Source of the DNA: Cymbidium sinense | Taxonomy: Eukaryota > Streptophyta > Magnoliopsida > Asparagales > Orchidaceae | Direction: 5' to 3' | Assembly: GCA_021442155.1 (NCBI GenBank) | Contig: CM038221.1 | Coordinates: 153,193,601-153,257,600 of the forward strand | DNA length: 64,000 nt | Shown here: piece by piece, positions 23,749 through 36,900 of the stretch | Position numbering within the stretch: position 1 is the stretch's first letter | Layout of the letters: every line of letters starts with the position of its first letter | Notes under the pieces: generated by a model | What the model was told of the DNA's origin: nothing | Seen by the model: the letters and a program-made list of their open reading frames with translations, nothing else | Database searches by the model: none | Translations under genes and position numbers: made by a program

Positions 23749-26269
23749 AAGGGCAATAGTGTGACAAGTGAACACCACACATATTGGTGTTGACCAAAAT
23801 GATCAACAAAAGATCACAAAAAACAATCCATCCAACCCAAGGAAAAGAAAGAATTGAGCTTAGTAATGTGGCTCTACTTATGTCCAAGACATAAGAGAGG
23901 GAAGAAATCCACTAAGGAGAGTGTGAACCTTCCACTAGGGAAGTAGTTCAAGTCATCTACAAGGAGATGAAAGGTTTGATTTGAATCTCACCAAAGAGAT
24001 CTCCACCGGGAGAGGGTTGAATTTGTTCAATTTGTTAGGTTTAGATTTTAGATGAACCATTGGTTTAAATAGATTACACTAGGAGCCATGGAGGCTAAGA
24101 ATAACATTTACCAATCCAAAGGACTAAACACAGTAGGACTAACCAATCAAAGGGATGCCTTTGAAAAGAATGTACTAGAAGAAAGTGAAGAACATCCTCC
24201 AAAGTAAGACAGTTTGGGTAATCTATTGTCACAATAAGTGAACCCAACCTTACATTGAGTGAATGCCACTGGGACTTAGAGAAAGATTGATTTCATTTTA
24301 GTTTATTTATTTATTTATGATGGATCCCATGGTGAATGAGTTACAAAGTAGGCCCATAAGCTAGCCTAACTATTTACAATTCAAAGGGAGTAGTCTACCA
24401 ACCATATAGAACTATCCAACCAAAGGGATGCCTTTTGGTATACAATGGTCAAGTCTTAAGAAGAAAGCATGAGACTCACATCTTCTAGAAATAAGAAACC
24501 AGGGTGATAAATTCTTTGGGAAAATAAATCAAACCTATCTGAATTATTGAGTGAATGCCACTGGGGACTTAGATCACTCAAGATAGTCAAGATTAATTTT
24601 TTTTTAAATTTTATTTTGATGGATTATGGTTTCATGGATCATACCAGAAGGAGCTTATAGAAGCCTAGACCTATCTAGATTTGAACCAAAGGGAGTAGCT
24701 TCCGCCGATGGGAGAACTATCCAACCAAAGGAGTGCCTTTTGCAATGATCAATTAAGGAAGAAAGCTCGGACTCACATCTTCTAGACCACTGGTGATCGT
24801 TGGTTTGAAATAATCAACCACCTTGGTTTGCCTATTCATAATCATGCTGGAAAGACTGTATCATAGTCTTATATATTCCAAAGTAGAATGGTTATAAGGG
24901 TAACCTGCTTGTGGAAAAATAGATTGAACCTGACCTAAGGGCAACCATGAGTGCACTGGATTTATCTCAACGTAGTGTGCAATTCTATAGGAGTTCTAGA
25001 CACTACTAAAGATAAGATGCCTCTGGGAGAAGGGGCCCTTTGGGGCTTAAATTCTAATCCACAAGCAAAATTTTATTTGTTTTATTTAGTTTATCATGGA
25101 CCCTATTAGTTTGTGAGGGATCAAACGAGAAGGAGCTTATATCGACCTCAGATTTATCAAACCAAGGGAGAATCAGATCCGCTAAATTTTCCAACCATAG
25201 TGGTTACTGAAAAAACTCAATCCAAAAGTAACTCAAGTGTCTAAATGGGGTCAAAGGACTTGATCCAAATAGAGTGCCATGTGGGATGGGGTAAGGCTTA
25301 ATCCAACACCTGAGAAGATGACATGGCTAGTCATAATATCAATAGGTATTCTGTCCAACTCAAGGAGCAGGGACTCATTTCAAGAGTGGTGTACTCATCG
25401 GGTGAGTCAGATAAACATCAACCAACCTAAGGTGCCAACACCTAGAAGAAAGCTCGGGACTCATCCTCCCATAGTAAAACCGGGATTGTTGGTCTTCGAC
25501 AAGTATTATCCCACCTAGCTACTGAGTGAATGCACTAGGGATTATATCGCTCAAAAGTAGTCAAGAAAGGAGCCTCTGGGGACTTATCCTAAACCTCAAA
25601 TATACTCAACCTAGTTAGAGCATGGCTATAGTTCAAGAAGAAAGCATGACTCACATCTTCTTAAAAAAGTCAACATGAGGTAGCTTACTAGGTAAGCATA
25701 CCATACTAACAAGGCTTTTGGTTTGCAATGATCAAGTTAGAAGAAAGAGGGACTCACATCCTCCAACAGACCACTAGGGTGACATACTAGAGGTAGCATG
25801 TAAAACCAACCTAGAGCAGCCTAATGAGTGAGTGCCATAGGGCTTGCTCTCACATAAAAAATAGCTGAGAAAAAAGAGTGTGTGTGAATGTGTTAAAAGG
25901 AATATGCCTCTGGGGGACTCTTACACCTACCTTAAAACACAGGGGAATTATGAAATGATGCCACGAGTGGCAACAAGAATTCCTACTAAGAAAGGATGTC
26001 GCTTGGGTTCTCTCACACCTAATTTAGTTATGCTAATCAAAATAAGATGTCTCTCAGCTTCACTCACACCTATTCTAAAAGCATTGAGATTGTGTTTGTG
26101 TTGTGAAAGAGGGATAAGATACCACTAGGGGACTCTTACACCTACCCCAGACACATCACGGTGGATTCGCAAGACAAGCAAACAACACTTCGAAAGAAGA
26201 GAAGATTGATGAATGGAATCAGATTTTATTCTTTTTATTAATGATTATTTTTAAACATGTTTTATTTTA
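23749..26269 (-). repeat. 3' UTR of element, second copy
   Basis: Counterpart of 5,907-8,660, in the same order, with numerous small deletions. It keeps the subrepeat motifs (for example 24,310-24,600, 24,610-24,830 and 25,085-25,180) and lies between LTR2 and the pol remnant B. No gene is seen. Confidence 0.6.
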
Positions 26270-27780
26270 TGGGTAATATTTTCTTAGATAGAGCCCATTA
26301 ATTTGAAGCATTGGGTGTTCCCCTATACAATCAATAAGTCGATAAGATCCTCCTTGGTAGGCCTTCTCTATGACATAGGGCCTTCCCAAGTGGGTTCAAA
26401 CTTGCCTCCCATCTTATGGGCAACAATTGGTCTCCTTGGACTAACACAAGTTCTCCACAAAATACCTAGGTGACTTGTTGTGAGCTTGAATCATTTTGGC
26501 TTGTACAACTCGAGGTTTTGGCACGCGTAGGCAACTCTCCTCCAAACCTTCGAGCTCTTCTAACCGCAACTTTGCATTCTCCTCGATAGTGATTTTATTA
26601 CCCAATGTTATCCTTAGTGACTGGAGTTGATCTTCTAAAGGAAGAACAGCTTCGGACCCATACACTAAGAAAAATTGGGTAGACTGAGTTGGAGTTTGGT
26701 ATGTGGTGTGGTAGCCCACAAGGCTTCAACCAATTTCATTTACTATCATTTATTATCATCAAGAGTCTTCAAGATCTGGATGAGAGTTTTGTTGAATGCT
26801 TCTAAGCTAAACATTATCTAGGTAGTAGATGGTGGAGTATCTCCAATCTATATCGATCTTCCGCAAAATTGTTGATCTTGTGCTTTTGAATGTAGTACCA
26901 CATTAATATAATTTATCGAGGCACCCAACCTATATACAAATATGGTTCTAAAAAATTGAAGCACATGGTGAGTTGTGACCTGATGGGATGGCTTCCACTT
27001 ACAAAAAAAGTAGCGTAAGATGAATCGATGCCCCTTGGAAGAAGGAGGATCGATTGGACCTACAATGGTGGTACCCCAACACTCAAATGGCCATGAAGTA
27101 AATGTAGGGTGTAGAATGTTGGGTGGTTGGTGGAGGACCATACTGTGCACCTAACACTGATGGCATCTCCTAGCTACATCCATGCAATCTATAATCATAG
27201 AAGGCCAGTAGTATCCAAGTCTTTTGATCTTCATCTTCATCTTCAGACCAATTGATGAGCTCCACATAGACCTGAATGTAGCTCAGTTATAATGTCATGG
27301 GCTTCATGTTTGTCTAACCAATGTAACCACATTTGATTAAAAGGACCATCAACAAGAGCATAGAAAGAGCTCTTAACTGATAATGATTCAAGTAATCTAT
27401 GAATGGTTACCTCAATCCATTCCTTGTCCATTTTGGCAATGACAACCTCCCCTTCAAGAGAAAGTCTCTCGATGAGTTCAACATCAAGGGATGACTTGTC
27501 TTTTGGACCCTTATTGAAATGGACTCATCTTTGCCAACTCTGAAAGTTTGGCCAAGGCATCTACTGCATTCTCTGTGGGGAACCTTGTAGATGGTGACTT
27601 TGGAGGCCATACTTCATGGTATACTCATAGTAATGAAGAAACTTGGCTTGAGACTGGTAGGACCCACAATCTGGTTGATAACAAACCAAAAGAATCCCCA
27701 AAGATGTTGATGCTCTTGACGATAATGATGCTAACTCCAAATCCGCAATCAAAGCCTCATACTCGCTTCTTTATGATAAG
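26270..27780 (-). pseudogene. Tat-lineage pol remnant (copy B)
   Basis: Second copy of the truncated pol, minus strand, with the same domain content as 8,661-10,200. About 27,407-27,770 is the additional RNase H (EYEALIADLELASL, then a YYEYTMKYG piece and KVTIYKVP). About 26,848-27,150 is the integrase core (MHSMVLHQPPNILHPTF, WPFECWGTTIVGPIDPPSS). About 26,441-26,719 continues with LVYGSEAVLPLEDQLQSLRI and RLEELEGLEES. About 26,270-26,440 is the C-terminal tail. Catalytic positions are damaged: WGTT replaces the usual WGxD, and the second Asp region reads SINYINVV. Frameshifts break the frame repeatedly. It starts at the same breakpoint with the inverted LTR fragment as copy A, so both derive from one rearranged ancestor. 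Confidence 0.85.
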
Positions 27781-28190
27781 TAGTTCTTGACCAATCCCAC
27801 TTTGATTAAAAAAATTAACTCTGATGATAGTCCTTCCCCTTGAAATATTTAAAGACACATCATTTAATCTTAGAGAGTAATCCTAGGATCCCATCCCCAG
27901 ATGTAATTAACTATGAGGCTGCCTCAGAAGTGGACAAAACCCGCTTAAAAAAATAAACCCCTTTACTATTCCATATAAAGTGTGGGAAGAATCTATGTAT
28001 ATGTGTGACCCATTATCGAGTCCTAAATGATTAGGTCCAAAAGGAAGTGAATTCTATCTCTCAAGATATACTATTCCTTGATGAGTGTCATCAAATAAAG
28101 CATCAAAGATCAAAGCTGATCCCAAAAAAGATGATTTATATTTGCCTTTCACCCATAGACGAAGGAATATAGAAATTTTTTTAACCAACA
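27781..28190 (+). repeat. inverted LTR-end fragment, second copy
   Basis: Same as 10,201-10,642: reverse complement of the LTR left end (AGAAATTTTTTTAACCAACA at the right edge). It is wedged between pol remnant B and a truncated LTR that starts at the same internal point ('atttaacatg'). Confidence 0.65.
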
Positions 28191-30020
28191 TATTATTTAA
28201 CATGAAAGAACAAAGCACAAAATGAAAGTCAAACACATTCACTTTAATTAAAAAGATAATCGTAAGAAAGCTAAGTAAATCATTCAGAGTGATTTTTGTT
28301 TGATCTTGAATTTGATTTAATTTTGAAAATGTGGTTGAGTTTGATGTTCCTAACTGATTCTACATGTGTTGACATTTTGTTTAATTTTTAGATGTTTATA
28401 TTCATTTTAGATTTGATAAAGTTAAGGGAATTAAGTGTAATTAACCTTTTCACAACTTAACATAGTTAAAGCAATATGAGCTAATGAGATGACATAAAAT
28501 CATACAAGGAATTTAAATTTATATTCAAAAAAATCCAATGCAATGGCTCGTGATTAATGGTAAGTGGGTAACTCAATTTCAAAACACCCTCAATGCATAT
28601 GAGTTGAGTTATGATTTCTAATTGAACTAGCCTTGAATTCAAGAATCTACCTAAAAGTAGAATTTTTCTTGAAAATTTTTAAATGTTAAGAAATTATCAA
28701 GAGGTACTAGTGAATTAATTAAGAAAGATGAAAGAAAAGAGAGCATAGCTTGGGAGAATTACCCCAAAATATTCAAGCCTCCCATTTAGATCAATCAATG
28801 GTCTCAATAAGATTAAAACACTAATCAAACCCTTAATTATCTTAATTTGATTAGGAAATGAATTTGTTCATTCACCAATAAATCAAAAAAATTAGGGGAG
28901 GCATGTCATTATATATCAAGTAGTTTGAGATTAATCAAGATATTAATTGAAGAGTATAAAAATTAAAATTTCCATTTAAAGGAAAAATCAGAAAAGATAC
29001 AATAAAACCCATTAAAACCAATTTTAGAATATTCTAGATTAAAATCTTTCAGGGCAATTTACCATTTTTTTTTATTTTTGAGATGATTTAAGTTCTTTAA
29101 TTGTTTATTTAAACCTTAATCCTGATGATTGATCTAATATATGTCCACTGTTTAATGATTTCCGAGTTTCAACATTTTTCATTAGATAAAAGAATCAACC
29201 CTTACAATTTTTTAAGGATTTCTGTCTCATTAATCTATCAAATGCTGATGGTGCTATCAAAAACATATTGGGGATCTTCCATGTCAAAGCTGATCAGTCG
29301 ATTGACCAAATTGGATAAAAACTTTGCACACACACCATCTAACATGAATGTCAATCCTATCTAACACAAAATTTCATGCCATTACACTTTCTTTCATAGA
29401 CCAACACACCTAAGTCAAGTGATCAAAAATGCTATATCTCATGGATCACCGATTCCCTTAGAGGGCTTTATCTGGTCAGATGCTCAGGTTGAGTTGCTCA
29501 AACCAACCTCCTCCTGAGCTTGATTTTGAGGGGGATCTTCCCTGCTGAGCTTGGGAAGAGGTTGGGCAAGCTCAATGACTCCATGGAGTGTGCAAAGTGA
29601 ATTTGGTTTGAGTATATAGTTCTAATGGACTCTATTTTCAAAGGATGAAAATCGAGAAATGCAAGATTTAATTCCTTCAGAAGCTAGAACTCTATGATGG
29701 TTTCTATCAATCTCCTTACTCAATCCATTGAGGATATCAAAGTAAATTAGAGTATATCTCCCTATGGCAATCACGAAGCTCTCTTTTGCTATTTTGATCC
29801 AATCATATGAAATGTTTGATCATGAGGTTTTCACATGCTTCTAAGGAGTGGATTGTAACCTCTATGTTTCACCGAGGGAGGTTTCACATATGGCCACCTG
29901 GAGCCATATGCTCGCTTTCCTTTATCACAACCAAGCCCATTGTTATGTGCCACCTCCATGGGTCTACTTGACCCATTTGAAAGGTCAAGAGATATGAAGA
30001 CATGACCAAATTCTCCAATG
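28191..30020 (-). mobile_element. truncated LTR copy (LTR2b)
   Basis: Matches 10,643 to about 12,820, and so the corresponding LTR interior. Similarity ends near 'aaattctccaatgagg' at about 30,020. More eroded than the other copies, with many short gaps. Confidence 0.65.
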
Positions 30021-31740
30021 AGGGGTACTTTCCACTACCTTCATACATTGCTACCTTTCAATGGGAGGTAAGGTCTAGTCCAAGACATGCACTAACATGA
30101 ATTTGGTGTAAGTAGGATGAACTGGGCTTTTTAATCTAAACAACTACTAATAAAGTCCTATTATGCCATCATATCTATGCTCATCTTTTGTTTCAACTAA
30201 TATAAGAGGTGTTAGTGAATGTCTGATCAACCTCATCACCTTCCATGTTGCTCCCCGAGAAGAGATCCTGGTATCACCATGCATCATGAGTCTCCCAACA
30301 AGTCATCTTCATTGATCTTAACTTTCTTCATCTCACCAATCACCCCAAAATCTCCTTCTTTTCATGAAATAATGAGCCATCTCATCTAAAGAATAATCAA
30401 TCTGGGTACAAATATCTACTAACGGTGTGATCTGACACATAATGAGAGGCATGACCTCGCCATCTGAGAGTCAATCCTATGAGATTGTACTCCTAAGAAA
30501 CATACTTCCCACCAAGTATGAAAGGGTGACATTCCTAGAGGTTCCACTATCATCCTTGGACTATCATCTCCACTGAAATGACTACTACCATCTCCACATA
30601 TGGAGTTGGTGAAGGGATGAAATTATGCTCACCGCCATTCTCCGCACCACCACTGGGCGAAGGTCGCGGAGAGCTCGACCGCCATATAGGTGGTGGATGG
30701 GGTAGATCCCTTGTCCATAGTCGATCACATATGCTCATATGGCCTTCATGGCCTTGATGGAATGAGATGTTGTGACTAGTGGTGGTGAGTAGCGATGGAG
30801 AAATCACTAACTCTCTATGATAATGAGTTATCCTCCTATGATGACTGGTCTCAGTAAGTAAGATGTTGTCTATATGGTCAACACGGGTAGCGTGCCAAGC
30901 TAGAAAATCAACAAGTGGGGAAGCTATGAGACTGAACCTCTCCTACCGGTAATGAGTAGATGTGGGCCTTCCGCCCTCTCTCGATGAATATGTTTTCCAT
31001 CGTGGGATGATGGATCTGATCAAATTGAGCTGACTTGAATGCCTATGCTAACCTAGAAGAGATTGGAGGTCTGCACCTCTCCAAAGTAAAATGGTCGATT
31101 GTACCACCGGTGGTGGTGATGTCAAATCCTCTAAAATCCTCTCTACCCGAGAGAGATGGAACTATTTTTCTATAACCGGGTGAAGTAAAATGAAACTCAA
31201 TAGTTGAGGCTTCCATCTCCTGCAATCTTAGTGTGATACTTGATCATTTTTATTCCTTCATTGATCGAATGGGAGGAATGAGAGCTAGACCCATACTGGT
31301 GGGAGGCAATCCCCAGATCGTGGGAGCCTTACCTGAGTATGAGAGAGCTATCCCCAAAAGATAGAAGATGACAAACTAGGTTGGCTGCATTAATGTCACT
31401 ACTAAAGGTGGAGCCACCGCCTTTCTCTTCAGTGAGGAGATGTTATAATCGAGGGTATCCTATGACCCATGCGTCAGCGTGGTCCTACTTCATGCCATGA
31501 GGGAGTGCCCTCACATGTAATCTCACTCTCAAATCCCCAAATGGATAAGGTGTGTATGATCCAATCAGAGGAAGTTGGCTTGGTCCAAAGCCAAATCCAT
31601 GCCATGAGGGAAGGTAAAAACAAATTTCTATGAGCCTTCCATTTTAGATCAACACGAAGACTAAAAAACTAAATTATCATTGTACTATAACTGATGATGA
31701 GAATCTGCAATAGGAAATGAGCTTGGATTAGATTTCTATC
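30021..31740 (-). other. degenerate internal region, possible gag/ORF1 remnant
   Basis: Internal sequence between the truncated LTR and the hairpin array. On the minus strand it follows the primer binding site and leader, where gag or the extra upstream ORF of Tat elements would lie. Only short broken frames are present (30,550-30,807 and 31,043-31,225). They are locally richer in GC than the surroundings. I recognise no zinc knuckle or other gag motif. The position is the only argument for gag. Confidence 0.3.
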
Positions 31741-33710
31741 TTTGTTGATTTTTTGAATTTGAATTGAAAATTTGAACCCACATCCAACATCTTGAAAGTG
31801 TTAAGTGGGGTTCAAATAGATTTGAGAAGATTTAGAAATTTGATTGAAAGAGGAAGATTTGAATATGAATCCAACTTCAACAAATTTGGGTATGTTCAAA
31901 AGTGGATTCAAATATTTTGAGAAGGATACTTCCATTGGTTCATGTTTGTTTGAATTTAGATTTTGGTTTGAGGACCCTTTCCTTCAACAAATTTGGGTAT
32001 GTTAAAGAAAGGGTCAATTGATTTTATTTTTGATTGGTGATTTTAGAATTTTATTCACTTAACAAATTTGGGCATGCTAAGTGAAGTGTTTGAAAATGAT
32101 TGTTTCTTTTTTGTGAATTATTGTTTGATTTTGAAAGTTGGAATTCCCACTTAGCAAATTTAGGTATGCTAAGTGAAGAATCCAAGTGTGTTTTGTTTGA
32201 ATTTTTTTGAAAATAAGATTATTAGCAAGTTTGGGTATGCTAAGGAAATCTAATGTGTTTCATTTTTTTATTTTGATTTGATTGAAAGTGGAGACTTTAC
32301 TTTAGCAAATATGGTATGCTAAAGATGAAGTTCCATTTATTTTTTTGTGAAATGAAAATTTCACTTAGCAAATTTGAGTATGCTAAATGAAATTTCAAAA
32401 GATGTGTTCAAAATTTTGTGTTTTGATTTGGTTTTGAAAATGGAAACTTCTCTTTAGCAAATTTGGTATGCTAAAGAATGAGGTTCCAAGAGTGCTTGAA
32501 AATTTTTTTGATTTTGAATTTGGAGATTTCACTTAAAAAAATTGAGTATGCTAAATGAAGTTCCAAAATGTGTTTGAAAAAAAAAATTATTTTGAATTTG
32601 GAGACTTCACTTAACAAATTTGAGTATGCTAAATGTAGTTCCAAATGTGTTTGAAAATTTTGGTTTTGAATTTGGAGACTTCACTTAGCAAATTTGAGTA
32701 TGCTAAATGAAGCTCCAAATGTATTTGAAAAATTTTTGGTTTTGGATTTGGAAACTTCACTTAGCAAATTTAAGTATGCTAGATGAAGTTCCAAAAATGT
32801 GTTTGAAAATTTTTGATTTTGGCTTTGGAGACTTCACTTAGCAAATTTGAGTATGCTAAAAGAAGTTTCAAATATGTTTAAAAATTTTTTGATTTTGATT
32901 TGGAGACTTCACTTAGCAAATTTGAGTATGGTAAATGAAGTTCCAAATGTGTTTGAAAATTTTTTGATTTGGAGATTTCACTTAGCAAATTTGAGTATGC
33001 TAAATGAAGTTCCAAATTGTGTTTGAATTTTGAAAATATGATTGTTAAGTTTCAATTTTTTTAAAAGAAGACTTCCATTCAACAAATTTAAGTATGTAGG
33101 AATGGAGATCAATCTTATTTTGAAATGTAAAAAAAAAAATTTGTGTGTGATTATTGCTTTTTTTTTGAAAGAGGGAATTCCAACTTAATCATATGTGAGA
33201 TATGTTTAAGTGGGATTTCAAATGATATTATTTTTATTTGGGAATGAAATCTTCATTTAATAAATTTGGGTATATTGAATGAAGATGTTCATGTCTGCTT
33301 TTGAAAAATTAAATTTTATTTGAAAATGAAACTTCCATTCAATAGGTGTGAGTGTATTGAATGGAAAGGTTCATATGTGCTTTTTGAAAGTTTTATTTTT
33401 AATTTTGTTTTTTATTTTTGGAAAGATGATTGTTCATTTTATTTTGAAAATGAAATCTTCATCAAAATGGATTGAAGGAAGATGTTCATTTGTGCTTTTG
33501 GAAAAGATTATTAGTTATATTTTTGAAAATTCTTACTTGTAATAATTTTTGAAAATTATTAAATGAGGGTGATAAAATTTTGTGGAAAATATTTTGTTAA
33601 GTGCATTTTTGAAAGAGTGCTTTTTGAAAAGCAAGATTTTTATGAAAATTTATTTTATCTTTATTATTTTAGAATGAACCTTTCCTTATCATAAAAATGA
33701 TAAGGAGGAA
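31741..33710 (-). repeat. tandem hairpin array in 5' leader
   Basis: About 20 tandem units; those at 32,350-33,030 repeat every 70-78 bp, outer ones are more diverged and spaced up to about 105 bp. Each unit is an inverted repeat around a loop like AATTTGAGTA or AATTTGGGTA. The commonest arms are TTTGGAGACTTCACTTAGCA and TGCTAAATGAAGTTCCAAA, pairing over 19 positions with one bulge and one mismatch that would be G.U in minus-strand RNA. Other units use different but still matching arms: GACCCTTTCCTTCAACA with TGTTAAAGAAAGGGTC (31,975-32,016); CACTTAGCA with TGCTAAGTG (32,150); CTTTAGCA with TGCTAAAG (32,300, 32,450); TTCCATTCAATA with TATTGAATGGAA (33,330-33,366); CCTTATCAT with ATGATAAGG (33,680-33,705). 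It lies 250 bp inside the minus-strand primer binding site. Confidence 0.8.
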
Positions 33711-33957
33711 GTCTTTAAATGTTTTCTTTTTATTTACATATTTTATTTTTACCAATCGGAGAACCTAACTGGGGCTTTAATACCAACATAAGGTGAGGTC
33801 CTAAAACCTAAAGATGTTGGCTAACTCAACTTAAGAATGAAATAAGCTGAGTGCCAACAGAAAGAAAGATAGTCTTGGATTCATACCAAAGTACAAATAC
33901 ACTATCGATATTTGAAGACAATGATCATTTACCAAAGATAGAGAGAGGAACCACCCC
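33711..33957 (-). other. leader between hairpin array and primer binding site
   Basis: Non-repetitive, non-coding stretch just 3' of the primer binding site in the minus direction. It includes the mixed block 'gaggtcctaaaaccta' and 'gagaacctaactggggc'. No gene is seen. Confidence 0.4.
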
Positions 33958-33975
33958 CAGCGGAGTCGCCAAAAA
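33958..33975 (-). promoter_or_regulatory. primer binding site, tRNA-Arg-like
   Basis: On the minus strand TGGCGACTCCGCTG starts about 10 nt after the LTR end (CA at about 33,981-33,982). It begins with TGG, complementary to a tRNA CCA end, and resembles the 3' end of plant tRNA-Arg (TGGCGACTGCGGTGGG) with two differences. Tat/Ogre elements are known to use tRNA-Arg. It sets the element's orientation as minus. Confidence 0.65.
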
Positions 33976-33980
33976 ATCTA

Positions 33981-36900
33981 TGATAAAAAATTTCTATATA
34001 GTCGACTTCATCTATGATGAAAAGCAAGAATATAAAAATTCATCTTTTTGGGATACCATGCAGATCCGCAGATGTGCTTATTCGAGTGATCGGATATGTC
34101 ATCAAGAAATAGTGTATTATCTCAAGAAATAGAAGTCACTACCCTTTAATGGACCTAATCACCTCATAAAGAACTCCTACGGACAATGGGTCTATATATG
34201 TACTAGAGATTCTTCCCCTACTTTACATGGAAAAGTAAAGCATGGTTTATTTTAAATCGGGTTCATCAAGTTCCCTATAGGGGCAAGTCCCCATAGTTAA
34301 TTACATCCTAAGGGATGGGATACCTTAAGAATACTCTCGATTAAGGTAAATGATTATTGTCTTCACAGATTTCAATAGGAAAGGACTATCAATCAATTAG
34401 TTCATTTTTAAAGATCAAATGAGGTTGATCAAAGAGAGGGAGTTATTATCGAAGCCAAAAGAAAGATAAGTAGAGATGCCCTGTAGGAAACCGGCAAGCA
34501 TCTCAAACTATCTATGGGCTTTACATTTTGAAATTGATTTAATTTGTTTGAGTTGAATTTTTTAGTAGAAATTTAGGGCTTATGATTCCATAACACAAGA
34601 TTATGAAATGCCTAAGAGGGATTTATGCTTATGGCCCCAAAGGGGAGAAGCAACCTCAACCTAAATCTAGGGAGCAAGGGGCCAAAAGCACAACCTAAAT
34701 CTAAGGTGAAAATGAGTATTTGGCTTGCCTCCACAAGAGAGGACAAACAACTCGACTGTTTGGACTTACAACCGCCTGAGAGTGGCCACCAACTAACTCC
34801 TCCTATGATTTTAAATATATGTAAGCAAGTCTTATGCTTTATGCAAGGTAGCTAGGTTGTTATTTTTTTAGAAAGAGACTAAGTCCTTAAACTCACTCCC
34901 TAAAGAGACTAGATCATGTAAGGACATGCTTCCAATAACCTAAATCGAATGCAATTCATTCCTTTTTATTTTCATTTTTCGGACAATCATTTTGACTCAA
35001 GCTAATAGAATTCATATGCCTAATGCATGATAAATAATGTTATTGGCCAAAATCAACGAGAAGGGAGGAGGTGTGTTTCCACCATGGCTCTCAAAGGTCA
35101 AGCCAAGTTTCTTTGACAAAGGTGGAAGCCCTCCAATCAAGAGTGAAAATAATATGCATTTGTGCATGATGTTATAAAAGAAGTACTCATCCAGCTAAAG
35201 GGTTGCTAATTCTTTTATCTTGATTTTAACCTAAGCTTTAAGTGAGGTTATGAGTTCTTTATTTTTAATTTTGAGTTAAGTTTTTGGTAAAAGATTTATT
35301 TTTCTAAGAGTCTAATCCACATCCAGCCATACATAAAGCAAGGAAAAACTAGAAAATATGTCATCTTAATGCACAAGCTAAACAAAACATCACAATTTAT
35401 AAAGCTACTAAAAGAATAAAAGGCCATTATGGTCAGTAAATCTACCCTTAAACCCGGATTACAAATAATTAAATACAATTAAGCAAGGAATTCATTATTA
35501 TGGGGTCTTCAAGCTTCATTTCTTCATTCTTCTTTTCTTCTTTCTTCTTCTTTTCTTCTTTCTTCTTTGGTTCCTTCTTTTGGATGGTTGGAAGGTGGAT
35601 GCTCCAAAATCTTCACATGGTGCATAAGATGAGATCTTATGACCAATGTTCATCCTAATCCCCATAACAATCATTCTAAAATCCTAATTGTAAAATTTAC
35701 ATGAAAAAGAAAAGTAAATCTAGCTAACACCTGCAAAATAAAAGTTAGCTAAACAAACCACCAAATTCCAAGCATGTATATTGGACTTATCACCTCACAC
35801 ATGGGTGACTAAGTCCACCTGGCCTATTGGATTATTCTTAGTATAAGCACGCACAACAAAAGATTTATATTTTATTTATTACTGCCCTTAAGCACAATCA
35901 TCAAGAAGAAAGACTAAGATCGCCCTACCATTCATTCTACGTACATGCATCCTAACATCTAGTCTAAAATATATATCACAAAATAAAAAAAAATATCAAA
36001 CCATGCACCACCCTAATCTAAAGTTAGAAGTAGTGACTTAGCCTAATGTGTATGCTTTGGAGGTTTGTTATGCTTAGCTATGGATTTAAGTTAGAATTTT
36101 CTAAGTGTGAAACATGTTCAACTTAGAGTAGGGTTTCATTTAAGTGATTTAATTATTTTGGATTTATTTTATTTTATGTTTTGATTAGTTTCAAGTGAAT
36201 CTTATAATTAATTACTAAGTTATAAAGAGAGGGAAAGAGAAGAGAACTTCTCTTTCCTTCCCTAACCTAAGTAATCTCTAAAGTAGATTCATGTTTTGGT
36301 TTTGTTCAGTGAATGTTTTGATTAAGTATTTTAATTAATCCTAAGTTTAAATAAACTCTAAATAAACCATTCAAAAAAGAAAGGCATTTTAAGATTAAAT
36401 AAAATGAACTAAATTAAAATATACATCATCACTTCATTTCTTTCCCAACATGTATAACATGCATATGAATGAGTCCTAAGTATATCTATACAAACAAATG
36501 AGAATGTTTTAACACACTTCATGATGCATGCTAAGAATTCATTTAAGAAATTTGAAAGTTTATGATGCATGATTTTCATTAAGTAGAAAAGGGTTTTTTA
36601 TCCACTTTTCACATGCACACATGAAAGTAAGAAAGGCATAAGTGAGTAAGCCATTGTTAACTAGGTGTAAGTGTACAAGACACCTACTTAGGCTACTTAA
36701 AGCTAACTCGGGGGTTGTCCAGACTAATATACTACTTTCCTTAAATACAAACATGTACAAAAGAAATGAATGGAAAAAGAAAGAATGGAAAAAAAAATTT
36801 GTATTAGTTGATTTATTTTGTTTATGCAATTTATATATGTAAGCATAAGTATCCTCTTAAGTGATAGTATAGAATGAATAGATATGAAATTAGGTGTTAG

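Noticed and set aside
31741..33710. CRISPR-like array
   Set aside because: Units are contiguous and internally palindromic with no unique spacers, in a plant retrotransposon leader.
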